The notes under the pieces were generated by a model, which had not been told where the DNA came from, did no database searches, and was given only the letters and a program-made list of their open reading frames with translations. The translations under genes were made by a program, and so were the position numbers. From assembly GCA_964635875.1 (NCBI GenBank), contig CAZWRK010000047.1:1-32536 (forward strand): a DNA stretch of 32,536 nucleotides, in the 5' to 3' direction. Source of the DNA: CAZWRK01 sp964635875. Lineage in GTDB: Bacteria > Pseudomonadota > Gammaproteobacteria > Burkholderiales > Aquaspirillaceae. Position 1 is the stretch's first letter, and each line of letters begins with the position of its first letter. Positions 22,756-30,278 of this stretch are shown piece by piece.

Positions 22756-24930
22756 TCACGGGATCGCGGGTTCCATCGGCGGCGCGGCGGGTGGTATGCC
22801 CGGCATCGCGACGGCGGGAACCTCGCTCATGGGTGCCTGTCCCATCGGGAACGGCATGGGGAACATCGGAGGGATCGGTCTCTGCGGCTCCGGCGGAGGC
22901 GGGATGAACTGCGGCTCCATCGGAGGGCCACCCTGCGCCACCGTCAGGTAGTAGCTCAGAAGGCTCACCGTGTACGCTTCCGTCCGCGAGAAGCCCGCGC
23001 CCGTCGGCGCCTTCTTCTCCGACTCCACGCGGATCTCGTACTCCCGCGACTTCTGCCAGCGGGAAAGCTCCGTCGCCATCGAGAGAGCGTCGTCTCCCGG
23101 CGTGACGTACACCGGGATCATCAGGAGAATCGACTGCACCAGACGCCGCGCCTTCTCGTCGTCCGGGTCCGCGTCGTTCAGGAACCCCTCGAAGTCCTTG
23201 ATCCGGTACAGCCGCATCAGAAGCCGACGTTGCGCCGGGTCCTGAACCATCTGGAGGTTCTGCGTGAACTGCGTCAGCCACAGACTCCGCTGCGCGGGGT
23301 CGCGCGGAACCATCTGGTCGTTGAAGCAGATCACGTCTGTTGACGCCGCAAGATGCGACCTGTCAAGGAGTTCCAGCGACACCTGCTCGTTCTCGCCCAC
23401 CACGAGGATCTTCCGCGGCGTGTCCGCGTGACGGCGGTAGAGGAACAGGGCGTACTCCATGATCTCCGCCCACACGGCGTCGATGCTGCGCTTCACCGGG
23501 GCGAGACGGCCCGCGTCCTGCTGCTGAAGGCTTCGGACCATCGTCCCCGAGGCGTCCGACGTCGGCGACACACCGTTGCTGGAGGAGTTGATCCCCCCGA
23601 TGTATTCCAGCTCCGCCTTGAACCGGGAGAACGCGCCCTCGAACTCCTGCGGCATCTGCGGAGGCGTCAGGTAGCCGATCTGGTTCGCAGCCACCAGACG
23701 CGACGGACGGATCACCTGCCCGATCTCGTCCGACCAGTCCACGTCCAGACCACGCGGGAGGATGACCTTCGTGTTCGCGATCGTCGCGACGTGCTGGAGC
23801 ATCTTCGAGGCGATCCCGTTCATCGCCTTCTGCGGACCGATCATGTCCACCACGCGACCGCGACCCCAAGGGTTCCGCGTCCGGTTGTCGCACTTCACGA
23901 AGAACACCGGCCAGTTGCGCGCCGGCCACGTCTCGTCCGCCTCTGCCGGGCGCGGGTAGACCGGGCTGTCGTCCGTGTAGAGGATCGCCGTGTCGCAGAA
24001 CTGGACCCGAAGACCGCGAGGGTACTTCTCGCAGGAACGGACGTAGAAGGTGTAGACGTCCACCCGGTCCCGGTGACGGTCCTCGATGTTCGCGCCGGGG
24101 TACACCGGGCTCGACGCCTCCGCCATCTCCCCGAGACGCTGATCCTGACTCCGCGAGTCGTTCGTCCCGAGGGGGATCTCCAGACCCTTGTCCGGGTACA
24201 TCCGCATCAGCGAGGTCCGGAGCCACTGCTCGTGGAGGCAGAGGGCGATCCCGTCCTGATCCGTCTTCGCCCCCGGCTCGAACGCCACGGCCTCGACCGG
24301 GATGCAGGTGAACTTCAGGTCTCCCGGCCGCGGCGGAGGAACCGGAGCGCCGGTCACGGGGTCGAGCGTTGGAATGGCGTCCGCCCTCGGACCTCCGGCC
24401 GTCGAGTCCCACTCCACCAGCACCGGAGCGGTGCCCGTCGAGTAGGCGTCGCGAGCCGTCTCCCGGTAGCGTTCCACCAGCCGGAAGTGCCGCCAGTAGT
24501 ATTCGACGATCTTGTTCCCGGACGTGGACGCCGCCGAGTCGCGGGCCGAGTTCTTCGCCGCCGCGCACCCGAAGATCGGGCTCTCTTGCGTCAGGATCGC
24601 CGTCGCCTGATCCGTCACCGGCTTGATCGCGTTGACCTGGATGCGGACCATGTCGTTCACGCGAGGCTCGGGACGGGCGATCCACCGGGACTCCCGCGTG
24701 GAGTAGTACCCCCACTGCGCCCCGTTGTAGAACGCCGTGCATTCCACGGCCTCGCGGTAGTAGGGACGGTGCGCCTCGAACCACTTCTTGGCGATGTCCG
24801 TCAACTGCGACGCGCGCTTCCTCTCGTCCGGCTCGTCCAGAACCGTCAGAAGGCTCATGCCGTCGCGGTCCCAACCGTCACGGTCGGTGACGCCGGGAAC
24901 GAACACGGTGGAGGCGGGCGCGTCTCGCAT
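22756..24930 (-). CDS. portal protein, 724 aa
   Basis: Size and motifs match P22-type podoviral portals: an N-terminal helical part (RASQLTDIAKKWFEAHRPYY), then CTAFYNGAQWGYY, VNAIKPVTDQATAILTQESP, a wing with YYWRHFRLVERYRETARDAY, the barrel region around VQFCDTAILYTDD, and a stem region with GRGRVVDMIGPQKAMNGIAS. The C-terminal 60 residues are a Pro/Met-rich disordered tail (PPPPEPQRPIPPMFPMPFPM). It forms the dodecameric channel for packaging and ejection. A promoter with an inverted repeat lies directly upstream (entries below), so it can be expressed independently of the terminase genes. The mRNA leader would be short (about 11 bases). Confidence 0.9.
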   Translation of the reverse strand: MRDAPASTVFVPGVTDRDGWDRDGMSLLTVLDEPDERKRASQLTDIAKKWFEAHRPYYREAVECTAFYNGAQWGYYSTRESRWIARPEPRVNDMVRIQVNAIKPVTDQATAILTQESPIFGCAAAKNSARDSAASTSGNKIVEYYWRHFRLVERYRETARDAYSTGTAPVLVEWDSTAGGPRADAIPTLDPVTGAPVPPPRPGDLKFTCIPVEAVAFEPGAKTDQDGIALCLHEQWLRTSLMRMYPDKGLEIPLGTNDSRSQDQRLGEMAEASSPVYPGANIEDRHRDRVDVYTFYVRSCEKYPRGLRVQFCDTAILYTDDSPVYPRPAEADETWPARNWPVFFVKCDNRTRNPWGRGRVVDMIGPQKAMNGIASKMLQHVATIANTKVILPRGLDVDWSDEIGQVIRPSRLVAANQIGYLTPPQMPQEFEGAFSRFKAELEYIGGINSSSNGVSPTSDASGTMVRSLQQQDAGRLAPVKRSIDAVWAEIMEYALFLYRRHADTPRKILVVGENEQVSLELLDRSHLAASTDVICFNDQMVPRDPAQRSLWLTQFTQNLQMVQDPAQRRLLMRLYRIKDFEGFLNDADPDDEKARRLVQSILLMIPVYVTPGDDALSMATELSRWQKSREYEIRVESEKKAPTGAGFSRTEAYTVSLLSYYLTVAQGGPPMEPQFIPPPPEPQRPIPPMFPMPFPMGQAPMSEVPAVAMPGIPPAAPPMEPAIP

Positions 24931-24964
24931 ACCTAGAGTCGCACAGTACCGTACGCCTCTAGGT
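24931..24964. promoter_or_regulatory. inverted repeat over the portal promoter
   Basis: ACCTAGAG (24931-24938) and CTCTAGGT (24957-24964) form a perfect 8-bp inverted repeat with an 18-bp spacer. It brackets the -10 box of the portal promoter and abuts the ATG. A dimeric regulator could bind, or it may act as an mRNA structure. The half-sites contain CTAG, also found near two other promoter regions. Confidence 0.5.
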
Positions 24965-24976
24965 CACCCGTGTCAA
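24948..24976 (-). promoter_or_regulatory. promoter for the portal-capsid operon
   Basis: Minus strand: TTGACA (24971-24976), a 17-bp spacer and TACGGT (24948-24953). The -35 box is a perfect sigma70 match and overlaps the last codon of the 141-aa gene. The predicted start is about 11 bases before the portal ATG. Confidence 0.65.
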
Positions 24977-25398
24977 GATGGCGCCTTGGAACTCCCCACG
25001 CCCGGAAGCGGCGCCCCGTACAGCCGGAGCCTCTCCTCGTACTCCCGCCGCGTCGCCGCCGACACCGCGCGCAGGCCGAGAACCGCTTGGTACTGGCCGT
25101 CCAGATCCTCCACTTCCTCCGGGGCGAGGTCCTGCGACGCCGCCCACGCGCGGAACCGCTGAAGGTCCTCGTGAACCTCCGGCTCCGGAGGCGCCGGTCG
25201 CTGCACCAGCCCTCCCGCCACGCGGGTCCGGTAGCGCATCTGCCTCGCCACGGTCGCAGCCGCCGTCACGGCGCCGTCACGAAGCTCCCCGAGGCCCGTC
25301 GCCCCAAAGTCCGCCATCCCGCGGCGAAGGCTCCACCCGAGGTAGGCGAGGCTCGCCCCGAGAACCATCATCCCCACATCCACAGTCACGACAACCAT
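24973..25398 (-). CDS. membrane-anchored protein between terminase and portal, 141 aa
   Basis: Begins 1 base after the large-terminase stop. Residues 2-24 (VVVTVDVGMMVLGASLAYLGWSL) form one membrane segment. The rest is soluble and charged: an Ala-rich helix (about 35-60), a Pro-rich link, then HEDLQRFRAWAASQDLAPEE and a helical end (REYEERLRLYG). I do not recognise it. A membrane protein between terminase and portal is unusual and could be a membrane-associated packaging factor or a moron-type gene. Its 3' end carries the -35 box of the portal promoter. Confidence 0.65.
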   Translation of the reverse strand: MVVVTVDVGMMVLGASLAYLGWSLRRGMADFGATGLGELRDGAVTAAATVARQMRYRTRVAGGLVQRPAPPEPEVHEDLQRFRAWAASQDLAPEEVEDLDGQYQAVLGLRAVSAATRREYEERLRLYGAPLPGVGSSKAPS

Positions 25399-25399
25399 G

Positions 25400-27421
25400 T
25401 CAGAACCCCGCCATGTCGGGGATCACCGCCGGGTCCTTCTCCATCCCCGGAGCCTGCCCCCGAGGATGCTTGAGGTAGTCCGAGGCGTTGACCCGAACCA
25501 GTCCAAGCTCCGCCCGCGCCGCAGCGAGGTACCGCGCCGACTCGTCATCCAGACCCGGACCCGCCGCCGCCGTCATCTCGTCCGGATGCTGCTTCAGCCA
25601 CTCCGCGGCCTCCCACGCCATCCACGCCGCCGAGATCGTGTCGTCGTGGCCCCGGCTCGCCTCCATCGACACGCGGCCCGTCGGCGTCCCGCGCCGCGTC
25701 ACCGTTTGAACCCGGACGTACAGACGCATCTCCAGAAGAAGCTGAAGGGGGATCTTCGCGGGGTCCCCCGGCTTCCACGGACCCATCTCGCGCACCCACC
25801 GGATGAGCCGGTTGATCGCCACGGGCTTCGTCGTCGAGTCCGTCAGGAACCCGACGTGGTGCTCAAAGGTCTCCCCGTTCTTCGTCGGAACCCGCCGACG
25901 CTGCGCCAGAAGGGGAGAGTCCGGAGGACACCACAGGGAGTCCAGTTCCCCGCAGACGTAGATCACCGTCCTGCCGTCGTTGTTCGACTCGACGTAACCC
26001 GGTGCCCAGCCGTAGAATAGGGAGAGTCCGTACACCGCGGCGGCGAAGTCCTCCGGGGGCGTGTGCGCCCGGTAGATGGCGCAGACCTCCTGCGTCTCGA
26101 CCTCGATCATCACGATCGTCGAGTAGTCGCCGGTCCTGCGGCCCTGATCCGCCACCTTCTTGCCCTGCGACGGGTCCGCCCCGAAGCAGTAGTTCTTCCC
26201 CTTCTCGGGCATTCGGTACACCCGCGTCGTGCCCGTGCGCGACACCTGAAACGTCGCCTTCGCCTTGCCGCGCTCGATCTGGACCTCGATGTTCCCGATC
26301 GGCGTCCGAAGCTCCAGGTCCCGCGACGGCTCCATCCGCGAGTCCAGAACCGACGACTCGAACACGCAGTCCGAGTCCGCGTAGAAGGCGTGGTGGAAGA
26401 TCCGCGGATGCTCGCGGGCGAAGAACGCCACGTCCCCGTTGCACACCGGGCCGTCGATCTGCTCCCGACGCCACTTCAGCCGCTCAAGGTCCCCGCCCGT
26501 CTCGTCGAAGATCGCCAGTTCCTCGCCGCGGTCGTACTTCTCGATCCGACCCACCGTCTGCGAGAACTCCAGACGGTCAACCTCCGTCCGGAAGTAGGCG
26601 CGCTTCCCGGGATGCGTCAGCCACGACAGGAACAGGCAGGTCCACCCGTTCCTGCCCTCGCGGGCGTTGTTCGCCAGCTCGTAGAACTCGTCGAAGTCCT
26701 TGCCCGTACTCTCGAAGACGTAGATGTTCCCCGGCGTGTCGCGCAGGGTCGCGATGGCGCCGCCGATGTTCGCCTTGCCCGTGGACCACCACGGGTACTC
26801 CGAGTAGTGCGCCCACCGGGTCCGGTCGCCGCGGCCCATCGCCCCGTCTCGGCAGGTCATCGTCCGCGCCGTCGAGAAGTGCTTCGTCGGCCACATCATC
26901 TTCCAGCGGCCCTCGGCGTCGTTCACCCACTCCGCCCGCAGGATGTCCGTGAACACGAAGTCCGGCGTCTGAAGACGAAGGGAGTGGAAGTCCGTCTGGA
27001 GGCTCCGCGTCGCCTCGTCCTTGTGCGACACCGTCCTCATCTCGCCGCCGCCGCCGCGCAGGAACCGCTCGTAGAACAGGGCTTGGATGAAGAAGGAGCA
27101 CCCCTGCTCGCGGTCCTTCACGATCACCAGCTTCGCCGCCCTCCCGGCAGCCCACTCCGCCGCGATGGCCTCAAGGATCTTCACCTGCGCCGGCCACAGA
27201 CGGATGCGCTGCTGCACCGTCCCGTCGTCCTGAACCTCCTTCGTCGAGACCTTGAAGTTCTCGATGAACTCCTGGATGGAACACCGCGACGGGTCCAGCA
27301 GGTACTCCCACCGCTCCAGTTCCTCCTCGTTGACCGACGGCTTCGCGTTCCGCAGACGACTCTTCGTCGTCGCCGCGCGCATCCTCAGAGAGCGAAGGAG
27401 GTTCTTCCCGCCGCGCGTCAC
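25400..27421 (-). CDS. terL: terminase large subunit, 673 aa
   Basis: Starts at GTG overlapping the small-subunit stop (GTGA). ATPase part: an adenine-binding-like region (LWPAQVKILEAI, 75-86), a variant Walker A KDREQGCS (102-109) and the conserved TRWAHYSEYPWW segment (201-212), which matches the Walker B / catalytic Glu region of phage terminases. Nuclease part: GADPSQG (414-420, Asp416) followed by DYSTIVMIE, YVESNNDG (477-484) and GHDDTISAAWMAW (591-603), the usual acidic triad positions of the RNase H-like fold. It pumps DNA through the portal and cuts concatemers. The translocation motor assignment is firm. Confidence 0.95.
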   Translation of the reverse strand: MTRGGKNLLRSLRMRAATTKSRLRNAKPSVNEEELERWEYLLDPSRCSIQEFIENFKVSTKEVQDDGTVQQRIRLWPAQVKILEAIAAEWAAGRAAKLVIVKDREQGCSFFIQALFYERFLRGGGGEMRTVSHKDEATRSLQTDFHSLRLQTPDFVFTDILRAEWVNDAEGRWKMMWPTKHFSTARTMTCRDGAMGRGDRTRWAHYSEYPWWSTGKANIGGAIATLRDTPGNIYVFESTGKDFDEFYELANNAREGRNGWTCLFLSWLTHPGKRAYFRTEVDRLEFSQTVGRIEKYDRGEELAIFDETGGDLERLKWRREQIDGPVCNGDVAFFAREHPRIFHHAFYADSDCVFESSVLDSRMEPSRDLELRTPIGNIEVQIERGKAKATFQVSRTGTTRVYRMPEKGKNYCFGADPSQGKKVADQGRRTGDYSTIVMIEVETQEVCAIYRAHTPPEDFAAAVYGLSLFYGWAPGYVESNNDGRTVIYVCGELDSLWCPPDSPLLAQRRRVPTKNGETFEHHVGFLTDSTTKPVAINRLIRWVREMGPWKPGDPAKIPLQLLLEMRLYVRVQTVTRRGTPTGRVSMEASRGHDDTISAAWMAWEAAEWLKQHPDEMTAAAGPGLDDESARYLAAARAELGLVRVNASDYLKHPRGQAPGMEKDPAVIPDMAGF

Positions 27422-28110
27422 GACTCGTCGTCATCCTCTCCGACGGCCACGCTCGGAGTCGAATCGCGCTTCCACGCGACGCCGCCCGACAGAGCCTTCG
27501 GAAGAGGGAACTCCCGACGGGACATCGGGGCCGGAGGGGGCGCGCTCGGACCGTCCGTCACTTCCGCGGAGGCCGTGCCCGGCGTCGCCCTCGCCTTCTC
27601 CACCGCCTCCTCGGGGGTCTCCATCTCGCCGATGTCGTCGCCCTTGCTGCGACGGTAGGCCATGACCGCCTGAACCTGCTGCGAGTCCCGGTCGAGGAGA
27701 TCCTTCAGGGCCTTCAGGCAGGTGAAGTACTCCGACCACGCTCGCGCCGAGCCGCGGAGACCCTCCACCGCCTGCGCCTTCACGAGAAGCTGCGTGGCCC
27801 GCCGCTCCAAGTTCTCGATGTGCCTCTGGATCTTCGCCCTCTTGCGGAGAGCGTCCCGGATCGCCTCGTCCAGATCGTAGCGGGCGGGGTCCTGCGACAT
27901 GACCAGCGGCGGACCGCAGACCACCGTCCGCATCGCGATCGTGACGTCCGGGGAGCGGCCGGGGGGAAGGTGTTCCTCCAGCGTGCCGTCGTCTTCGAGA
28001 ACGACGCTCTGCGGCTCGGGGATGCCGTTGACCTTGGTGGAGAGGTCGCAGCTCTTGGCGAGCCACGCCTTCATCTGTTCGGTGGTCGGGTTCTCAGGGT
28101 CGAAGGACAT
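27418..28110 (-). CDS. terminase small subunit candidate, 230 aa
   Basis: The ATG at 28108-28110 is chosen over an in-frame GTG at 28128, because the latter lies within the promoter and the predicted transcript starts about 2 bases before the ATG. N-terminal residues 1-85 contain a segment with TTEQMKAWLAKSCDLSTKVNG. Residues about 83-160 are a helical, oligomer-like coil (DEAIRDALRKRAKIQRHIENLERRA and following). The tail is Pro/Ser-rich and acidic. Position directly before the large terminase, overlapping it, is the main reason for the call; a helix-turn-helix is not clearly visible, so the function stays tentative. Confidence 0.55.
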   Translation of the reverse strand: MSFDPENPTTEQMKAWLAKSCDLSTKVNGIPEPQSVVLEDDGTLEEHLPPGRSPDVTIAMRTVVCGPPLVMSQDPARYDLDEAIRDALRKRAKIQRHIENLERRATQLLVKAQAVEGLRGSARAWSEYFTCLKALKDLLDRDSQQVQAVMAYRRSKGDDIGEMETPEEAVEKARATPGTASAEVTDGPSAPPPAPMSRREFPLPKALSGGVAWKRDSTPSVAVGEDDDES

Positions 28111-28118
28111 GCCCCGAG

Positions 28119-28148
28119 AGAGTACCACCTTGACCGGACACGAGGCAA
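28119..28148 (-). promoter_or_regulatory. leftward promoter for the packaging block
   Basis: Minus strand: TTGCCT (28143-28148), an 18-bp spacer, TACTCT (28119-28124). The predicted start is about 28112, practically at the ATG of the small-terminase candidate, so that mRNA would be leaderless. It overlaps the rightward promoter and operator-like repeat. Confidence 0.5.
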
Positions 28149-28159
28149 CTAGCTAGAGT
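28130..28159 (+). promoter_or_regulatory. rightward early promoter
   Basis: TTGACC (28130-28135), an 18-bp spacer and TAGAGT (28154-28159). A strong AAGGAGG (28173-28179) and the zinc-ribbon gene follow. Confidence 0.65.
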
Positions 28160-28165
28160 GTCCGG
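28134..28165. promoter_or_regulatory. inverted repeat in the divergent promoter region
   Basis: CCGGACAC (28134-28141) and GTGTCCGG (28158-28165) form a perfect 8-bp inverted repeat around 16 bp, overlapping the -35/-10 elements of both divergent promoters. CTAGCTAG (28149-28156) lies between the arms. The placement fits an early/late switch operator; the regulator is unknown. Confidence 0.55.
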
Positions 28166-28185
28166 ACGTTCCAAGGAGGATGGAC

Positions 28186-28428
28186 ATGCTCCCTGCGCTC
28201 ACCGCCGCGGACTGCCGGATCATCGACCTTGCGAGGCCGCACGACAGCGACAAGATCCTCTACCTCGCGAAGCTCGTCACGACGTCGCCTCCGGAGTGCC
28301 CCCGGTGCGGGGCTTCCGTGAAGATCACCGGGTTCCTCGGTGTCACCGTGGCCGCGTACTGCGAGGAGTGCGGGTTCCGGTGCCACGCCGAGAGCGGCCC
28401 CTTGACGGATGTCCCCCCGGCGGAGTAG
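28186..28428 (+). CDS. zinc-ribbon protein, 80 aa
   Basis: The ATG at 28186 is chosen over ATG at 28180 because AAGGAGG (28173-28179) touches the latter but is 6 bases from the former. The chain begins with a helical part (LTAADCRIIDLARPHDSDKI) and then carries CPRCG and CEECG knuckles separated by about 19 residues (residues about 38-63), a treble-clef or ribbon-type zinc site, with further Cys/His nearby. It is the first gene of the rightward operon, adjacent to a divergent operator, so a regulatory DNA- or RNA-binding role is possible. Family unknown. Confidence 0.75.
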   Translation: MLPALTAADCRIIDLARPHDSDKILYLAKLVTTSPPECPRCGASVKITGFLGVTVAAYCEECGFRCHAESGPLTDVPPAE

Positions 28429-28431
28429 GGT
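28402..28431 (+). promoter_or_regulatory. promoter for a putative small RNA
   Basis: TTGACG (28402-28407), an 18-bp spacer and TAGGGT (28426-28431) overlap the end of the zinc-ribbon gene. The predicted start is about 28438, just upstream of two hairpins and with no coding start in reach. Confidence 0.5.
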
Positions 28432-28437
28432 ACGTCC

Positions 28438-28510
28438 TTCATCTCGCGCCGGACCCCCATTCCGGCAACCTCCCGCGCCCCGGTCTCGCACACCGGGGCG
28501 CCCTCGTTTC
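28438..28510 (+). ncRNA. candidate small RNA with two hairpins
   Basis: The predicted transcript from the promoter at 28402-28431 contains a perfect 6-bp hairpin (GCCGGA 28448-28453 with TCCGGC 28461-28466, C-rich 7-base loop), an unpaired AACCTCCC linker (28467-28474) and the 10-bp terminator hairpin. Length about 70 bases. CCTCC in the linker and the C-rich loop could pair with Shine-Dalgarno sequences. No open frame starts here. It may alternatively be just the operon's terminated leader. Confidence 0.45.
28475..28501 (+). terminator. terminator-like hairpin
   Basis: GCGCCCCGGT (28475-28484) and ACCGGGGCGC (28492-28501) pair perfectly over 10 bp with a 7-base loop. The following bases (CCTCGTTTCC) give only a weak T-tract, so efficiency is uncertain. 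It would end the zinc-ribbon transcript and the candidate small RNA. Confidence 0.65.
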
Positions 28511-28531
28511 CGGGCCGGACGGTGCGACCCC

Positions 28532-28561
28532 TTGACGGCGACGCGGGGACCTTGGTAGTCT
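28532..28561 (+). promoter_or_regulatory. promoter for the helicase operon
   Basis: TTGACG (28532-28537), an 18-bp spacer and TAGTCT (28556-28561), just behind the terminator. The predicted start is about 28568, at the first base of the pseudoknot leader described next. Confidence 0.6.
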
Positions 28562-28567
28562 TGTCCT

Positions 28568-28699
28568 CGCCACGGACTCAGATGACTCACCGTTCTCCTC
28601 ACCGCCAGCCGCAGCGCGCCGTCCCTTCGGGGTCATGCGAGCCGTGGCACGTTCGCTGCGCGCGGCTGGCGCTGAGGGGGCGGGACGAGGTGACGCACG
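28568..28699 (+). ncRNA. structured pseudoknot leader RNA, copy 1 (helicase operon)
   Basis: Stem A: GCCACGG (28569-28575) with CCGTGGC (28642-28648). Stem B: CGCCAGCCGC (28603-28612) with GCGGCTGGCG (28662-28671), continued by GCGC pairs after one bulged A. The order A-B-A'-B' is a pseudoknot. Between B and A' a small hairpin has a TTCG tetraloop (28623-28632). The ribosome site GAGGTGA follows about 15 bases after B'. The second copy at 30313-30445 shares TTCTCC, CGTGGCAC and CTGCGCGC segments and the element spacing, with different but complementary bases in both stems. A regulatory RNA, perhaps a translation operator or riboswitch-like element, is inferred. Confidence 0.65.
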
Positions 28700-28894
28700 A
28701 TGCCGACGCCCTACGATGACGTCCTCCGTCTGAACAAGATCTGGATGGAGTTGACCAAGCTAAGCTCTGAACTCCGAAGGATTCGGTACGATCCGACACT
28801 CTCGTCGGAGCAGGATCGCCTCCTGACGAGGTTTCTCGCCCTCCACAGGGAGCGCAACGAGATCGTCAAGCGCGCCATCGAGGCCATGTCGTGA
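28700..28894 (+). CDS. small helical protein, 64 aa
   Basis: Begins after the structured leader at an ATG with GAGGTGA 7 bases before it. Two or three charged helices (LNKIWMELTKLSSELRRI and DRLLTRFLALHRERNEIVKR) form a likely helical hairpin or dimer. No cysteine or membrane segment. It overlaps the helicase start (GTGA), so translation is coupled and stoichiometric expression with the helicase is likely; it could act as a helicase partner or loader, but that is only context. Confidence 0.7.
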   Translation: MPTPYDDVLRLNKIWMELTKLSSELRRIRYDPTLSSEQDRLLTRFLALHRERNEIVKRAIEAMS

Positions 28895-30231
28895 CCTACG
28901 ACGGGGACGATCCCGAAGTCGCGACGATCGGCTCCATGCTGATCGACCCCCTCGTCGCCTACCAGTGCGCCGCTCAACTCACGGCCGAGGACTTCACCCA
29001 ACCCCTCCTCGCCGACGTGTTCCGCCTCGTCACCGACGCGATGCGGGAGAACTCTCCCATCGACCTCGTCACCCTCGCGGCCCGCGCCAAGAAGAAGGGT
29101 CTCCTCCGCGCGGGCGACGGCGTCAAGGTCATCAAAGAGATCATGGAGGTCGTCCCGACCGCGGCCAACGGCGAGTACTACGCCAAGATCGTGAAGGAGA
29201 ACGCGGGACGCCGTCGCCTCCGCGCCCTCGCCTCGTCCTTCGCCTGCGCCGCGGCCGACGAGACCCTCTCCCCGGAAGCCGTCGTCGTCCAGTTCACGAA
29301 CGACGCGCGCAAGGCCCTCGGGTCCACCGACGCCAAGTGCGTCTCTCTCGCGCAAGCCCTCGACGACGCCGTCAAGGACATGAACGACACCACGGGGACG
29401 CACCGGCTTCTCACCGGCCTCACGGACTTCGACTCGCAGTTCGGAGGCGGGTTCCCCCGGAAAGGCGTCACCATCGTCGGCGCCCGCCCGAGCGTCGGCA
29501 AGACCCCGTTCGCCCTCCAGTTCGTGCTGCATCAGGTTCTCTCCGAGGGACGCAGCGCCATCGTCTACTCGCTGGAACGCGACTCCACGGACATCGCCTC
29601 GGTCCTCCTGACCCAAGCCTCCCGCGTCAGCCTCGACAGGCTCCAGCCGGGAGTCCTCCGGTCGGCCGAGGAGGAAGAGCGCATCTCCGCGGGCATAGCG
29701 AAGCTCTCCTACGCCTCGGATCGGCTCCGCATCTCCGGCGCCTCCCGCGTGTCCCCCATGACGATCCGCACGGAACTCGCCCGACTCCCCGACGCGGAAC
29801 GCCCCGAGATCGTCGTCGTGGACTACCTCGGGCTCCTTGACGCGGCATCCGCACCTGGCGGCAAGAACCGCACCCGCGAGAACGAGATCTCCTACCTCTC
29901 TCGCGAGATGAAGATGATCCAGCAGGAGTTCGGGATCGCCCTCATCGTCTGCGCCCAGCTCAACCGCCAGTCCGTCGGCCGCGTCGGGGACAACTTCCCG
30001 CGCATCTCCGACCTGCGCGACTCCGGCGCCATCGAGCAGGACGCCGACATGATCGTCCTCCTCCACCGGCCCGCCGCGACCCTCACCGACCCCGACCAGC
30101 GCGACGCCGCCGGCAACACCGCGCACCTCATCGTCGGGAAGAACCGACGCGGTCCGACCGGCGAAGTCAAGGTCGCCTTCAACGGCCCGGCGCAGACCTT
30201 CGAGAACCTCGCCTCCTACCCTTGGGAGTGA
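28891..30231 (+). CDS. dnaB: DnaB-type replicative helicase, 446 aa
   Basis: Full-length hexameric helicase. The N-terminal domain (residues about 6-105) shows the DnaB pattern (PEVATIGSMLIDPLVAYQC, AEDFTQPLLADVFRLVTD, IKEIMEVVPTAANGEYYAKI). The RecA-like domain has Walker A GARPSVGKT (197-205), Walker B IVVVDY (307-312), LIVCAQLNR (351-359) and SDLRDSGAIEQDADMIVLLH (373-392, the sensor and arginine-finger region). It unwinds the phage DNA at the fork and would be recruited by the initiator encoded downstream. GTG start overlaps the 64-aa gene. Confidence 0.95.
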   Translation: MTYDGDDPEVATIGSMLIDPLVAYQCAAQLTAEDFTQPLLADVFRLVTDAMRENSPIDLVTLAARAKKKGLLRAGDGVKVIKEIMEVVPTAANGEYYAKIVKENAGRRRLRALASSFACAAADETLSPEAVVVQFTNDARKALGSTDAKCVSLAQALDDAVKDMNDTTGTHRLLTGLTDFDSQFGGGFPRKGVTIVGARPSVGKTPFALQFVLHQVLSEGRSAIVYSLERDSTDIASVLLTQASRVSLDRLQPGVLRSAEEEERISAGIAKLSYASDRLRISGASRVSPMTIRTELARLPDAERPEIVVVDYLGLLDAASAPGGKNRTRENEISYLSREMKMIQQEFGIALIVCAQLNRQSVGRVGDNFPRISDLRDSGAIEQDADMIVLLHRPAATLTDPDQRDAAGNTAHLIVGKNRRGPTGEVKVAFNGPAQTFENLASYPWE

Positions 30232-30275
30232 CGATCTTCCCCGCCTTCTTCCCCGCCATCTTCCGGGGAAGATCG
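30232..30275. repeat. iteron cluster and inverted repeat after the helicase gene
   Basis: CGATCTTCCCC (30232-30242) pairs with GGGGAAGATCG (30265-30275) over 11 bp, immediately after the helicase stop. The segment also holds three 12-bp direct units of the type WTCTTCCCCGCC (from 30234, 30246 and 30258). A 22-bp stretch (30250-30271) is identical to 30847-30868 inside the initiator gene. It may be part of the origin, an initiator autorepression site, a terminator, or a mix of these. Confidence 0.6.
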
Positions 30276-30278
30276 CCC

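Noticed and set aside
28111..28128. The GTG at 28128 as start of the small-terminase candidate.
   Set aside because: It falls within the predicted promoter, upstream of the likely transcription start.
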